64,000 nucleotides of DNA from Pikeienuella sp038534155 (GTDB taxonomy: Bacteria; Pseudomonadota; Alphaproteobacteria; Rhodobacterales; Rhodobacteraceae). The notes below the pieces were generated by a model, which was given only the letters and a program-made list of their open reading frames with translations, did not search any database and was not told the origin of the DNA. The stretch lies in the NCBI GenBank assembly GCA_038534155.1, contig JBCAXH010000005.1:1-64000 (forward strand), given 5' to 3'. The translations under genes and the position numbers were made by a program. Positions 52,551 to 61,893 of the stretch are shown in pieces. Position 1 is the stretch's first letter; each line of letters begins with the position of its first letter.

Positions 52551-53414
52551 TCACTGATCGACGTCCCAATCGGCTTCGTCGTCGGCCATCAGTTCGGACG
52601 CCGCCATCGCGTCCTGCCGCCGGTCCATGCGGTCGCGCATCTCCAGAAGGTGATCGACCTGCGCGAGCGCCTCGGCGACGATCATCGGTCGCTCGTCGCG
52701 GCGCAGGGCGCCGGCGGCGAAGGTGTCGCGGAACGCGCGCTTCAGCTGGTCGAGCTCGGCCCGGAGCGCGCCGACCTCCGCCGCCAGATCGTCGGCGAGC
52801 GCAGCGCCGGAGGCGATCTGATAGGCGCCGATGACGGACCCGTCGTCGAGCCTGAACTGGATCGCGACCACGCCGTCCCCCAGCGCGGCGGGGGGCAGTT
52901 CGGCGGTGAAGGCGTAGCGCCCGTCTTCCTCTGCGGTCAGCTTCGCTTCGGCGACGATCTCCTCCCCGCGCGCGAAAAGCCGTACGCGCGGCGCAGCGCC
53001 GCCCCCCGCCTCATTCCGCGCATGGTCGCGAATGCGTCCGTGAAAGACGCCGACGCGAAAGGAAAGGCTCTCCAGCGTTACGCTATCGGCCATCAAGGCG
53101 CCCTCCATATACCGTCGCATCTCTCGGCCATCGCGCCACCTGTGGTCAAGGAGGGGGCCGTCGGCCGTCCGCACCGACAGGTCCGCGCCGACGATCCCTT
53201 GCGGCAAGCGCACCGCGAAATGCGCCGCCGTCTCCGGCGCCGTCGCCGCCCTTTCGCGGGCGCTTTCCGGCAGATCGATCAGGCGAGCGGAGGCGAGGAC
53301 GCGGCGCGCGGCGCCCCCGCCGACGACGAAGTCCACCGGCGGAGGGCGGCGCGCGGCGTCGACATATCCGACGATCAGTCCCGACGCCGGATCGAGCCAA
53401 GCTCGGCCCGTCAT
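52551..53414 (-). CDS. Protein of unknown function with C-terminal coiled coil
   Basis: A 287-residue protein. The first two thirds look beta-rich, with two similar-looking blocks (LDPASGLIVGYVDAARRPPPVDFVV and APRVRLFARGEEIVAEAKLTAEEDGRYAFTAELP), suggesting carbohydrate-binding-like sandwiches. The last third is helical and charged (LAAEVGALRAELDQLKRAFRDTF), a likely coiled coil. It overlaps the upstream gene by four bases. I know no matching family. Confidence 0.6.
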   Translation of the reverse strand: MTGRAWLDPASGLIVGYVDAARRPPPVDFVVGGGAARRVLASARLIDLPESARERAATAPETAAHFAVRLPQGIVGADLSVRTADGPLLDHRWRDGREMRRYMEGALMADSVTLESLSFRVGVFHGRIRDHARNEAGGGAAPRVRLFARGEEIVAEAKLTAEEDGRYAFTAELPPAALGDGVVAIQFRLDDGSVIGAYQIASGAALADDLAAEVGALRAELDQLKRAFRDTFAAGALRRDERPMIVAEALAQVDHLLEMRDRMDRRQDAMAASELMADDEADWDVDQ

Positions 53415-54184
53415 CCGCCGGTCTCAAGACGGAGCGACATGTCGGAGACGGCGAATTCCGTCATGCGGGGGCGGTCGAAAATGAGATCGACCCAGAAATC
53501 GTCTTCCTGCGTCAGCGCGAAAGGCGCGAAGGCGAGATCGAAGGCGACCTCGGCCGGCCCGTCGCCGAGCATCGCGTCGCCGTACATCACCTCCGTCCCG
53601 TCGCGCCCGCGCAATGTGAGCCGGATGAAGGCGCGCACAGGCGAACGCGCCGTGACGTCGGCGGCGAAGACGAGCCGTTCGGACGGCGTGGGGCGGCGCG
53701 GCTCGCTATGGGTCTCCAGCGTCAGCGAGACATAGGCGCCGTCGAACTCGTAGCTTTCGAAAAAGACGTCGAACCGCGGCCCGCCTCCGTTCACCGGGCG
53801 CGGACGCTGGGCGATGAGCAGGCCCGACGCCTCCGCGTCCGCGTCATGATGGATGCTGAGCGCGGCGCCGAAATAGGCGCCGGAGCGCGGGTTAGCGATC
53901 CAGCCGGGCTCGATCCGGTGCTTGAAGGCTTCGGGGCGGAGGCGCCAGACGATCTCCTCTCCATCCTCGTCCGCGAACTTGGGCGCGGGCGCGCGGCGCG
54001 CCGCCTGGCGTTCGAGGCGTTGCGCGATCCGGTCGAGCGCCCTTCGCCGGGCGTCGACCTCCCGCAGCACCGGAATGGGGTCGCGCGCGCGCGCAGCGCG
54101 GCGCCGCCAAAACCAGGCGAAAGCGCGGGCGCCGAGGCTGGGACCCGTGCCGCGACCTAGACTGGGGCGATCCCCATCGCTCAT
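53411..54184 (-). CDS. DUF6478-like protein
   Basis: A 257-residue protein. A basic N-terminal helix pair (AFAWFWRRRAARARDPIPVLREVDARRRALDRIAQRL) precedes a beta-rich domain with WRLRPEAFKH, GAYFGAALSIHHDADAEA, FFESYEFDGAYVSLTLET, ARSPVRAFIRLTLRGRDGTE and VAFDLAFAPF...WVDLIFDRPRMTEFAVSD. This order of motifs matches what I remember of DUF6478, found in Rhodobacterales. Function is unknown. The ATG at 54184 with GGAG upstream is preferred; the longer frame crosses the neighbouring deaminase gene. It heads the four- or five-gene unit down to 49344. Confidence 0.65.
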   Translation of the reverse strand: MSDGDRPSLGRGTGPSLGARAFAWFWRRRAARARDPIPVLREVDARRRALDRIAQRLERQAARRAPAPKFADEDGEEIVWRLRPEAFKHRIEPGWIANPRSGAYFGAALSIHHDADAEASGLLIAQRPRPVNGGGPRFDVFFESYEFDGAYVSLTLETHSEPRRPTPSERLVFAADVTARSPVRAFIRLTLRGRDGTEVMYGDAMLGDGPAEVAFDLAFAPFALTQEDDFWVDLIFDRPRMTEFAVSDMSLRLETGG

Positions 54185-54278
54185 TCTGCGCATCTCCAGC
54201 ATGCCATAGCGACAGTTATCCGGAACCGGCGCCGCGCGTCGATAGCGGGCGCGCGCGGGATATGATCTAAGCGGCTGA

Positions 54279-55589
54279 ATGAATGATGAAACCCTGATCA
54301 TCGCCGGACGGCTGCTCCGCTTCTCCGGGGCCGAAAACGGCCTCGGCGGAGATGGCGAAGACGGCGTTTCGCTCGCCTCCAGCGCCCTTTTGATCAAAGA
54401 CGGGCTTATCGCCGGGATCGGAGAACGCGGCGATCTCCTCCGCACGGCGCCGGGCGCCCGGGTCATCGAGTGTGGCGAGCGGATCATCGCGCCGGGCTTC
54501 GTCGACTGCCACAACCACTTCGCGCAGACGCGGATCATCGCCAGTTGGGGCGCGCGGCTGATCGACTGGCTGAACGGCTACACCTTTCCGGAGGAAGCGC
54601 GGTTTCACGACCCCGCCTACGCCCGCGCGGTGGCGGAGGATTACCTCGACCTCCTGATCGCCAACGGGATCACCAGCGCGTCGGCCTATTGCACGATCCA
54701 TCCCGAAAGCGTCGACGCCCTCTTCGCCGCGGCGGAGGCGCGGGGAATGCGCCTGACCGCCGGGAAGGTGATGATGGACCGCAACGCGCCCGACGACCTC
54801 CGCGACAGCGCCCAGACGGGTTATGACGACAGCGCCGCGCTGATCGCGCGCTGGCGCGGGCGCGGGCGGCTCACCTATGCGATCACGCCGCGCTTCGCGC
54901 CGACCTCGACCGAAGCGCAGCTCGCCGCCGCCGGGGCGCTCTGGGCGGCGCATCCCGATCTGCCGATGCAGACGCATCTCTCAGAACAGCCCGAAGAGAT
55001 CGAATGGGTCCGCGAGCTATTTCCCGGCAACGCGGATTATCTGGCGGTTTACGAGCGCCACGGCCTTTGCGGCCCCGGCGCGATCATGGGGCATGCGATC
55101 CACCTGACGGCGCGCGAGCGCGCCGCCCTCGCCGAAACCGGGGCGGGGGTCGCGCATTGCCCGACCTCCAACGCCTTCATCGGCTCCGGCCTTTGCGATG
55201 CGGCGGGGCTGGCGGCGGCTGGAGTTCCGGTCGGGCTCGCCACCGATGTGGGCGGCGGATCGTCGTTTTCGATGTTGGCGACTATGCGCTCCGCCTATGA
55301 AATCGCTCAGTTGCGCGGCGACCGGGCGACGCCCGCCGCGCTTTGGCGGATGGCGACGGAAGGGTCCGCGCGGGTCATGCGCGAGGCGGGGCGCATCGGG
55401 CGGATCGGGGTCGGCATGGAGGCCGACCTGATCGCGCTCGACGCCGCTGCGACGCCGGTCCTCGCGCAGCGCGCGGCGCGGGCGGAGAGCGCGTCCGATC
55501 TTCTTTTCGCGCTGATCATACTCGGCGACGACCGGGCGGTGGCGGAGACGTGGATCGCCGGCGTTCCGCAAAAGGGCGGTTTCGCCTGA
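54279..55589 (+). CDS. guaD: Guanine deaminase
   Basis: Deaminates guanine to xanthine. The 436-residue amidohydrolase has the zinc motif PGFVDCHNHFAQTRIIASWGARLIDWLNGYTFPEEARF, which is specific to guanine deaminases, then TPRFAPTSTEAQL, THLSEQPEEIEWV, MGHAIHLT and the metal Asp in LATDVGGGSSFSMLATMR. It is divergent from the DUF6478-like gene and faces the related 8-oxoguanine deaminase tail to tail. Confidence 0.93.
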   Translation: MNDETLIIAGRLLRFSGAENGLGGDGEDGVSLASSALLIKDGLIAGIGERGDLLRTAPGARVIECGERIIAPGFVDCHNHFAQTRIIASWGARLIDWLNGYTFPEEARFHDPAYARAVAEDYLDLLIANGITSASAYCTIHPESVDALFAAAEARGMRLTAGKVMMDRNAPDDLRDSAQTGYDDSAALIARWRGRGRLTYAITPRFAPTSTEAQLAAAGALWAAHPDLPMQTHLSEQPEEIEWVRELFPGNADYLAVYERHGLCGPGAIMGHAIHLTARERAALAETGAGVAHCPTSNAFIGSGLCDAAGLAAAGVPVGLATDVGGGSSFSMLATMRSAYEIAQLRGDRATPAALWRMATEGSARVMREAGRIGRIGVGMEADLIALDAAATPVLAQRAARAESASDLLFALIILGDDRAVAETWIAGVPQKGGFA

Positions 55590-55712
55590 GGCGGCCATTT
55601 CGCCTTAGGGCGACGAAGGTCTCCCGCAACTCAGGCCCTTCGGTCCTTCGATTTTGGGCCCGGCGCGCTTCGCGCGATGGCTTCGCCAGCTTCGACGTCG
55701 TCGAAGCGAGTG

Positions 55713-55731
55713 CGTATTTTGAGGAAGCAGG
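55713..55731 (+). repeat. Intergenic repeat copy 5
   Basis: GCGTATTTTGAGGAAGCAG, two mismatches in 19 bases from copies 1 and 3. It lies between the convergent deaminase genes, seven bases from the stop of the minus-strand gene, and follows a GC-rich hairpin region (about 55660-55690). Confidence 0.7.
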
Positions 55732-55738
55732 AGGCGGG

Positions 55739-57103
55739 TCAGGTTCTCAGATCCAAGCTGAGACGCTGGTGGTCGGCGAGCGCGCGATCGAGATCGAAGC
55801 TGACGATGCGCCCGTCTCTTACGACCGCCCTCCCCTCCACATAGGTGTCGCGCGCGCGGAGCGGGGCGCAGAGGACGAGGGCGGCGACCGGGTCCCAGGC
55901 GCCCGCCGCTTCGATCCCACTCACATCGAAGACGGCGAAATCGGCGCGTTTACCGGGCGCGAGCTGGCCGAGGTCGTCGCGGCCCAGCACCTCCGCCCCG
56001 CCGCGCGTGGCGAGGCGCAGGGCTTCGCGCGTCGTCAGGGCGGCGGCGCCGTTCGCAGCGCGCTGGAGGAGCATCGCCTGGCGCGCCTCCGCCAGAAGAT
56101 CGCCCGCGTCGTTGGAGGCGGAGCCGTCGACGCCGAGGCCGACCTTGACGCCAGCGTCCAGCATCGCGCGCACCGGCGCGATCCCGCTGCCGAGCCGACA
56201 GTTCGAGCAAGGGCAGTGGGCGACGCCGGTTCCCGACGCGGCGAAGAGATCGATCTCTCCCGCATCGAGTTTCACGCAGTGGGCGTGCCAGACGTCGTCC
56301 CCCGTCCAACCGAGGTCTTCGGCGTACTGGCCTGGGCGACAACCGAACCTCTCCAGCGAATAGGCGACGTCCTGATCGTTCTCCGCCAGATGGGTATGCA
56401 GCATGACGCCCTTGTCGCGGGCGAGAAACGCCGCCTCCCGCATAAGATCGCGGCTGACGGAGAAGGGCGAACAGGGCGCGACCCCGATGCGGATCATCGC
56501 GCCCGGCTCCGGGTCGTGATGGGCGTCGATCACGCGGATGCAATCTTCGAGGATCGCGCCTTCGCGCTCCACCAGCGCATCGGGCGGTAGGCCGCCGTCG
56601 CTCTCCCCAATCGACATGGAGCCGCGCGTCGCGTGGAGGCGGAGGCCGACTTCCCGCGCCGCGTCGACCTCGTCATCGAGCCGTGCGCCGTTGGGGAACA
56701 TATAGAGGTGATCCGCGACGCAGGTCGCGCCGGAGAGGGCCAGCTCGGCCAGCCCGACCATAGCAGAGACGCGGATATGCTTCGGCCCCATCCGCCCCCA
56801 GATGCGGTAATGCGCCTGCAGCCAGTCGAAGAGCGGCGCGTCGATACCGGCTGACACGGCGCGGGTGAGGTTCTGATACAAATGGTGGTGCGTGTTGATG
56901 AGACCGGGCGTGACGACGCAGCCCGACGCGTCGATCACCTCATCCGCGGTCTCCGGCAAATCGGCGCCCACGGCGAGGACGACGCCGTCCTCCGCGTAAA
57001 GCCCGCCGTCCGCGATCTCCCGTCCCGCGCCGTTCCCCGCGCCGTCCCCCGCGCCATCCATCGTGACGAGGACATCCGCGTTTCGGAGGAGGAGCGAGCC
57101 CAC
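55739..57103 (-). CDS. 8-oxoguanine deaminase
   Basis: A 454-residue amidohydrolase of the cytosine/8-oxoguanine deaminase group, which converts 8-oxoguanine to uric acid. Metal and substrate motifs are PGLINTHHHLYQNLTRAVSAGIDAPLFDWL, RIGVAPCSPFSVS, LHTHLAENDQDVAYSLERFG, DDVWHAHCVKL and the metal Asp in VGLGVDGSASNDAGDLLAEAR. The HxH, H, H, D set is complete. An unusual Gly/Ala-rich repeat (DGAGDGAGNGAG) lies near the N-terminus. It begins one base after upp ends, so the two form one transcript. Confidence 0.85.
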   Translation of the reverse strand: MGSLLLRNADVLVTMDGAGDGAGNGAGREIADGGLYAEDGVVLAVGADLPETADEVIDASGCVVTPGLINTHHHLYQNLTRAVSAGIDAPLFDWLQAHYRIWGRMGPKHIRVSAMVGLAELALSGATCVADHLYMFPNGARLDDEVDAAREVGLRLHATRGSMSIGESDGGLPPDALVEREGAILEDCIRVIDAHHDPEPGAMIRIGVAPCSPFSVSRDLMREAAFLARDKGVMLHTHLAENDQDVAYSLERFGCRPGQYAEDLGWTGDDVWHAHCVKLDAGEIDLFAASGTGVAHCPCSNCRLGSGIAPVRAMLDAGVKVGLGVDGSASNDAGDLLAEARQAMLLQRAANGAAALTTREALRLATRGGAEVLGRDDLGQLAPGKRADFAVFDVSGIEAAGAWDPVAALVLCAPLRARDTYVEGRAVVRDGRIVSFDLDRALADHQRLSLDLRT

Positions 57104-57104
57104 C

Positions 57105-57767
57105 TTACTTGGTGCCGAACATCCGGTCCCCGGCGTCGCCGAGGCCGGGAACGATATAGCCTTTCTCGTTCAGATGGCTGTCGATGGCGGCGGTGTAGAT
57201 GCGGACGTCGGGATGCGCCTCCCGCATCTTGGCGACGCCTTCGGGGGCGGCGAGGAGGCAGATGAAGCGAATGTCCTTCGCGCCTTCGGCCTTCACGTTG
57301 TCGATGGCGGCGATGGCGGAGTTGGCGGTGGCGAGCATCGGGTCGACCAGTACGACCGGGCGCTCCTCCAGCTTCGAAGGCAGTTTCTTGTAGTACTCGA
57401 CCGGCGTGAGCGTTTCGGGATCGCGGTAGAGGCCGACGAAGCCGACGCGCGCCGCCGGCACCAGCTCCAGAAGGCCGTCGAGCAGGCCATTACCGGCGCG
57501 AAGGATGGAGACGAAGACCAGTTTCTTGCCGTCGAGAATGGGGGCCTGCATCTTCTGAAGCGGCGTCTCGATCTCTTCGGTGGTCAGCGGCAGGTCGCGC
57601 AGCGCCTCATAGGCGAGGAACTGGCTGATCTCGCGCAGGAGGCGGCGGAATTTCGCGGTGGAGCAGCTGACGTCGCGCATCAGCGAGAGCTTGTGCTGAA
57701 CCAGCGGGTGATCGACGACGGTGGCGTTGGCGGCGGCGTTGGCGGCGGCGGCGTTCTCAGCGGACAT
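57105..57767 (-). CDS. upp: Uracil phosphoribosyltransferase
   Basis: Makes UMP from uracil and PRPP. The 220-residue protein shows VDHPLVQHKLSLMRD, ILRAGNGLLDGLLELVPAARVGFVGLYRD, the PRPP loop VVLVDPMLATANSA and the uracil-binding end YIVPGLGDAGDRMFGTK. An alanine-rich N-terminal extension of about 15 residues is unusual. AAGGAG precedes the ATG. Confidence 0.97.
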   Translation of the reverse strand: MSAENAAAANAAANATVVDHPLVQHKLSLMRDVSCSTAKFRRLLREISQFLAYEALRDLPLTTEEIETPLQKMQAPILDGKKLVFVSILRAGNGLLDGLLELVPAARVGFVGLYRDPETLTPVEYYKKLPSKLEERPVVLVDPMLATANSAIAAIDNVKAEGAKDIRFICLLAAPEGVAKMREAHPDVRIYTAAIDSHLNEKGYIVPGLGDAGDRMFGTK

Positions 57768-57823
57768 GACGGCTCCTTCTTCCTCGCCGCCTTTTCAGCA
57801 GGAAGCGGGTCGTCCGACAAGTG

Positions 57824-59020
57824 TCAGAGGATCGGCGCGCCGGTTTCGCCCTTGTCTAGTCCCAGCCTTCGCGCAGCTGTCGCCGCCACGTCGGAGAAGC
57901 CGCGCACGCCGTACCCCTTTGCGGCGACGTTCGGGCCGGTCATCAGGATCGGAACCTGCTCTCGGGTGTGATCGCTGCCGGTCCATGTCGGATCATTACC
58001 GTGATCCGCCGTCAGGATCAGAAGGTCCCCCGCCCGCAATTTCGCCGTCGCCTCCGGCAGGCGCGCGTCGAACGTCTCCAAAGAGCGGGCGTAGCCGGAG
58101 ACGTCGCGAGGATGGCCGTAAAGGCTGTCGAACTCGACGAAGTTCGCGAAGACGAGGTCGCCGGGCGCAGCGTCCTCCATCGCTTCCAAAGCGCGATCGA
58201 AAAGGGCCATGTCGTCCGGGCCCTTCCGCACCTCGCTGATCCCGCGATGGGCGAAGATGTCGCCGATCTTGCCGATCCCGATCACGCGCCCACCTGCGGC
58301 GACCACGCGGTCGCATAGCGTTTCGCGATGCGGCGGCGTGGCGTAGTCGCGCCGGTTCGGGGTGCGCCGCCAGCCGGACGCCGCGTCGCCGACGAAGGGG
58401 CGCGCGATGACGCGACCGATGTTCAGCGGATCGCAAAGCGCGCGGGCCTCGGCGCAGACGGCATAGAGGCGCTCCAGCCCGAAGGTCTCTTCATGCGCGG
58501 CGATCTGGAAGACGCTGTCGGCGGAGGTGTAGATGATCGGCGCGCCGGTCGCCATGTGCTCCGCTCCGTGCGCCTCGATCACCGCCATGCCGTTGGAATG
58601 ACCGAGGCCGAGCGCGCCGGGAAGATCGCAGGCATCGCAGAGCGCGGCGATCAGGTCGGGCGGAAAAGCCGGGTCCGTCTTCGGGAAGTAACCCCAGTCG
58701 AAGTCTACGGGCGCGCCCACGAGCTCCCAATGGCCGGAGGGCGTGTCCTTGCCGCGCGAGGTCTCTCGCCCGACCGCCCAGGCGCCGCCCGTATCGGCGA
58801 TGAGATCGACGCCGCTGGAATGCTTCAGCGCAGCGCCGAGGCCCATTGCGGCGAGGTTGGGAAGGTGGAGCGGGCCGGAGCGCCCCTCCTCCGCCTCTCC
58901 GCGCGCGCAGGCTTCCGCGATATGGCCGACCGTGTTCGCGCCTTCGTCGCCGTAAGCGGCGGCGTCGGGGGCGCCGCCGATGCCGACGCTGTCCATGACG
59001 AAGATGAAAACACGGCTCAC
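57824..59020 (-). CDS. deoB: Phosphopentomutase
   Basis: Interconverts (deoxy)ribose 1- and 5-phosphate in nucleoside catabolism. The 398-residue alkaline-phosphatase-fold protein has the metal Asp in FIFVMDSVGIGGAPDAAAYGDEGANTVGHIAE, KDTPSGHWELVG, YTSADSVFQIAAHEE and the second metal site LTADHGNDPTWTGSDHTREQVPI. Its start overlaps the deoA stop by four bases. Confidence 0.97.
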   Translation of the reverse strand: MSRVFIFVMDSVGIGGAPDAAAYGDEGANTVGHIAEACARGEAEEGRSGPLHLPNLAAMGLGAALKHSSGVDLIADTGGAWAVGRETSRGKDTPSGHWELVGAPVDFDWGYFPKTDPAFPPDLIAALCDACDLPGALGLGHSNGMAVIEAHGAEHMATGAPIIYTSADSVFQIAAHEETFGLERLYAVCAEARALCDPLNIGRVIARPFVGDAASGWRRTPNRRDYATPPHRETLCDRVVAAGGRVIGIGKIGDIFAHRGISEVRKGPDDMALFDRALEAMEDAAPGDLVFANFVEFDSLYGHPRDVSGYARSLETFDARLPEATAKLRAGDLLILTADHGNDPTWTGSDHTREQVPILMTGPNVAAKGYGVRGFSDVAATAARRLGLDKGETGAPIL

Positions 59021-60336
59021 GGGGCGTCCTCGCCGATCCGGGCGGCGATCAGGTCCGCCTCCGGCTGCGGCGCTTCTACGATGCCGTAACAGGCCTGCAG
59101 CGCCGCCACGGCCGCATCGGCGGCCGCATCCGTCGCGGCGTGGACGCGCGCGAGCGGATCACCGACGGCGACGACGGCGCCGAGGCCCGCGATCCGGTCG
59201 AAGCCGACGGCGGGGTCGATCTGGTCGCTCACCTGTCGGCGCCCGCCGCCGAGGGCGATCACGGCCTCCCCCAGCGCGCGGCCGTCGATGGCGGCGACGA
59301 AGCCGTCTCGCGGCGCGGTCGCGTCCCGGATGACGGGCGCGGCTGGCAGGTAGTCGACCCACCGCTCGATGAAGTCCGCAGGGCCGCCGAGGGCGGCGAC
59401 CATCGACGCGAAGCGCTCGGTCGCCCCGCCCGATTGCAGGGCGTCGCCGATTTGCGCGGCGCCCGCCTCTGCGTCAGGGGCCAGCCCAGCGAGCGCCAGC
59501 GCTTCGCCGCCGAGTGCCACGGTCACGTCCCAGAGCCGCCCGTCGACCTCATGCCCCGTCAGGAAGGCGCAGGCGTTGGCGACCTCCAGCGCGTTGCCCG
59601 CCGCGCTCGCCAACGGCTCGTTCATGTCGGTCATCAGCGCCGCCGTGCGGCACCCCGCGCCATTTGCGACGGCGACGAGGGAGCGGGCGAGTTCGTCCGC
59701 CTCAGCAAGCGTCGCCATGAACGCGCCGGAGCCGCATTTCACGTCCAGCACCAGCGCATCCAGCCCCGCCGCCAGTTTCTTGGAGAGGATGGAGGCGGTG
59801 ATCAAATCGACCGATTCCACCGTTCCCGTCACGTCCCGCACCGCGTAGAGCCGCTTGTCGGCGGGGGCGAGATCGCCGGTCTGACCGATGATCGCGCAGC
59901 CCTCCCGCGCCACCGCCTTGCGGAACCGCTCCGGGTCGGGCGCGGTGTCGTAGCCGGGGATCGCCTCCAGCTTGTCGAGCGTGCCGCCGGTGTGGCCGAG
60001 GCCGCGCCCGGATATCATCGGCACATACGCCCCGCAGGCCGCAAGCGCGGGGGCGAGGACGAGGCTGACGTTGTCGCCGACGCCGCCCGTCGAGTGCTTG
60101 TCGACGACCGGGCCGGGCAGATCCCATCGCATCACCTCCCCGCTGTCGCGCATGGCGAGGGTCAGGGCGACCCGTTCTTCCCGCGTCATGCCGCGGGTGC
60201 AGACCGCCATCGAGAAGGCGGCCGCCTGAGCGTCTCCGACCGCGCCGCTGGTCAGGCCATCGATGAACAGCGCGATCTCCTCGCCCGTCAGCGCCGCGCC
60301 GTCGCGCTTGCGGCGGATGACGTCGAGCGGGGTCAT
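59017..60336 (-). CDS. deoA: Thymidine phosphorylase
   Basis: Cleaves thymidine to thymine and deoxyribose 1-phosphate. The 439-residue protein has the family signatures DLPGPVVDKHSTGGVGDNVSLVLAP, MISGRGLGHTGGTLDKLEAIPGY and LDVKCGSGAFMATLAEA. It overlaps deoB by four bases and its start shares a base with the deoC stop. Confidence 0.97.
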   Translation of the reverse strand: MTPLDVIRRKRDGAALTGEEIALFIDGLTSGAVGDAQAAAFSMAVCTRGMTREERVALTLAMRDSGEVMRWDLPGPVVDKHSTGGVGDNVSLVLAPALAACGAYVPMISGRGLGHTGGTLDKLEAIPGYDTAPDPERFRKAVAREGCAIIGQTGDLAPADKRLYAVRDVTGTVESVDLITASILSKKLAAGLDALVLDVKCGSGAFMATLAEADELARSLVAVANGAGCRTAALMTDMNEPLASAAGNALEVANACAFLTGHEVDGRLWDVTVALGGEALALAGLAPDAEAGAAQIGDALQSGGATERFASMVAALGGPADFIERWVDYLPAAPVIRDATAPRDGFVAAIDGRALGEAVIALGGGRRQVSDQIDPAVGFDRIAGLGAVVAVGDPLARVHAATDAAADAAVAALQACYGIVEAPQPEADLIAARIGEDAP

Positions 60337-61100
60337 CAGTAGCCGTCGCCCGCAGCGCGTTCCTCTTCGCCCGAAAGCGTCGCGATCAGCGCATCCAGCA
60401 CGCCGGAGGCGCCGAAGCGAAAGGTCTCCGGCGTCGCCCAGCCGGGGCCCATGATCTCCTCGCAGAGCTCCAGATAGTTCGCGGCGTCCTGCGTCGTCTT
60501 CACCCCGCCCGCCGGTTTGAAGCCGACGGGTCGCTCGGCGTCCCTGACCGCTTCAAGCATCGTGCGGGCGGCGCGGAGCGTCGCGTTGACGGCGACCTTG
60601 CCGGTGGAGGTCTTGATGAAATCCGCCCCGCCTTCGATGGCGAGGTCGGCGGCCCGGCGGATCTTCTCCTGATCCTGCAGAACGCCGGTCTCTAGGATCG
60701 CCTTGACCGCCACGCCGAGGCCAGCGGCGCGTTTGACGCGTTCGACGCGGGTGGTGACCATCTCCTCCCGCCCCTCCAGAAAGGACTTGTAGGGCACCAC
60801 GAGGTCGATCTCGTCCGCCCCGTCGGCCACCGCGGCCTCCGTCATGTCGCAGACCTCTGAGGCGGGCTCGTCCCCTGTCGGGAAGTTGACGACGGTGGCG
60901 ATCTTCACTTCAGTCCCCTGCACCGCGCCCTTGGCCAACTTCACGAAGCGCGGCCAGACGCAGAGCGCGGCGACGTGGCCGTAAGGCGTAGCCGCCCTGC
61001 CCGCCAGCTCGCGGATCGCGCCTTCGTCGCAGTCGTCGTTGAGGTTCGTCAGGTCGAGGCAGCGGAGCGCGAGGCGCGCAGCCGGTTTCAGGTCATCCAT
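60336..61100 (-). CDS. deoC: Deoxyribose-phosphate aldolase
   Basis: Splits deoxyribose 5-phosphate to glyceraldehyde 3-phosphate and acetaldehyde. The 254-residue TIM barrel has the Schiff-base lysine in FIKTSTGK, VVNFPTGDEPASEV, EIDLVVPYKSFLEG and VGFKPAGGVKTTQDA. The ATG overlaps the end of the purine nucleoside phosphorylase gene by eight bases. Confidence 0.97.
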   Translation of the reverse strand: MDDLKPAARLALRCLDLTNLNDDCDEGAIRELAGRAATPYGHVAALCVWPRFVKLAKGAVQGTEVKIATVVNFPTGDEPASEVCDMTEAAVADGADEIDLVVPYKSFLEGREEMVTTRVERVKRAAGLGVAVKAILETGVLQDQEKIRRAADLAIEGGADFIKTSTGKVAVNATLRAARTMLEAVRDAERPVGFKPAGGVKTTQDAANYLELCEEIMGPGWATPETFRFGASGVLDALIATLSGEEERAAGDGY

Positions 61101-61893
61101 TCGCGAAGCTCCCCGTGAAGGACCGGATCACCCGGCGGAACCGGTCTTCGGCCTTCGCGGCCTCCGACTTGGTTTCCTCATGACTGAGGTCCGCGCCGGT
61201 CATGCCCGCCGCGTAATTAGTGATCACGCTCACCGCGCAGACGCTGAGGCCGACATGACGCGCGATGATGCATTCGGGAACGGTGGACATGCCCACGGCG
61301 TCGGCGCCGAGCATGCGGATCGCGTTGATCTCCGCCGGGGTCTCGAACGAGGGGCCGGAGAACCAGGCGTAGACGCCCTCGAAGGTCTCCACATCCGCCT
61401 CTCCCGCCCACCAGTCGAGGCGGCGGCGCAACGTCTCGTCATAGGCGTTGACCATGGAGACGAAGCGCCCGTCTCCCTCCACCCCGATCAGCGGGTCGCG
61501 GCCCGAAAAGTTGATGTGGTCGGAAATGCGCATGAGCGAGCCCGGCCCCATCTCCTCCCGCGTGGATCCCGCCGCATTGGTGAGGAAGAGGATCTCCGCC
61601 CCAAGCGCCTTGAGGGTCTCGATCGGCGTGCGCATCGCTGCGGCGTCGCCAGCTTCATAGTAATGCTTGCGGCCTGAGATCATGGCGACCGGGGTCCCCG
61701 CCAGAACGCCGACTGTCAGCGCGCCCGCATGGCCGGTGACGCCGGAGACCGGGAACCCCGGGAGGTCGGCGAAGTCGAAGCGGGTCGCCTCCGTCAGCTC
61801 TTCGGCCATGGCGCCGAGGCCGGAGCCGAGGATGAAGCCGATGCGGATCGGAGGGGCGCCAGCGCTCCGGATGATCTCAGCCGCCGCCGTCAA
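61093..61893 (-). CDS. Purine nucleoside phosphorylase (trimeric class)
   Basis: Cleaves purine (deoxy)nucleosides to base and sugar phosphate. The 266-residue protein shows FILGSGLGAMAEEL, PGFPVSGVTGHAGAL, FLTNAAGSTREEMGPGSLM and WFSGPSFETPAEINAIRMLGADAVGMSTVPE, typical of the class I trimeric (PunA/XapA-like) enzymes. It heads the punA-deoC-deoA-deoB unit, and its product bases feed the adjacent deaminases and upp. Confidence 0.95.
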   Translation of the reverse strand: MTAAAEIIRSAGAPPIRIGFILGSGLGAMAEELTEATRFDFADLPGFPVSGVTGHAGALTVGVLAGTPVAMISGRKHYYEAGDAAAMRTPIETLKALGAEILFLTNAAGSTREEMGPGSLMRISDHINFSGRDPLIGVEGDGRFVSMVNAYDETLRRRLDWWAGEADVETFEGVYAWFSGPSFETPAEINAIRMLGADAVGMSTVPECIIARHVGLSVCAVSVITNYAAGMTGADLSHEETKSEAAKAEDRFRRVIRSFTGSFANG

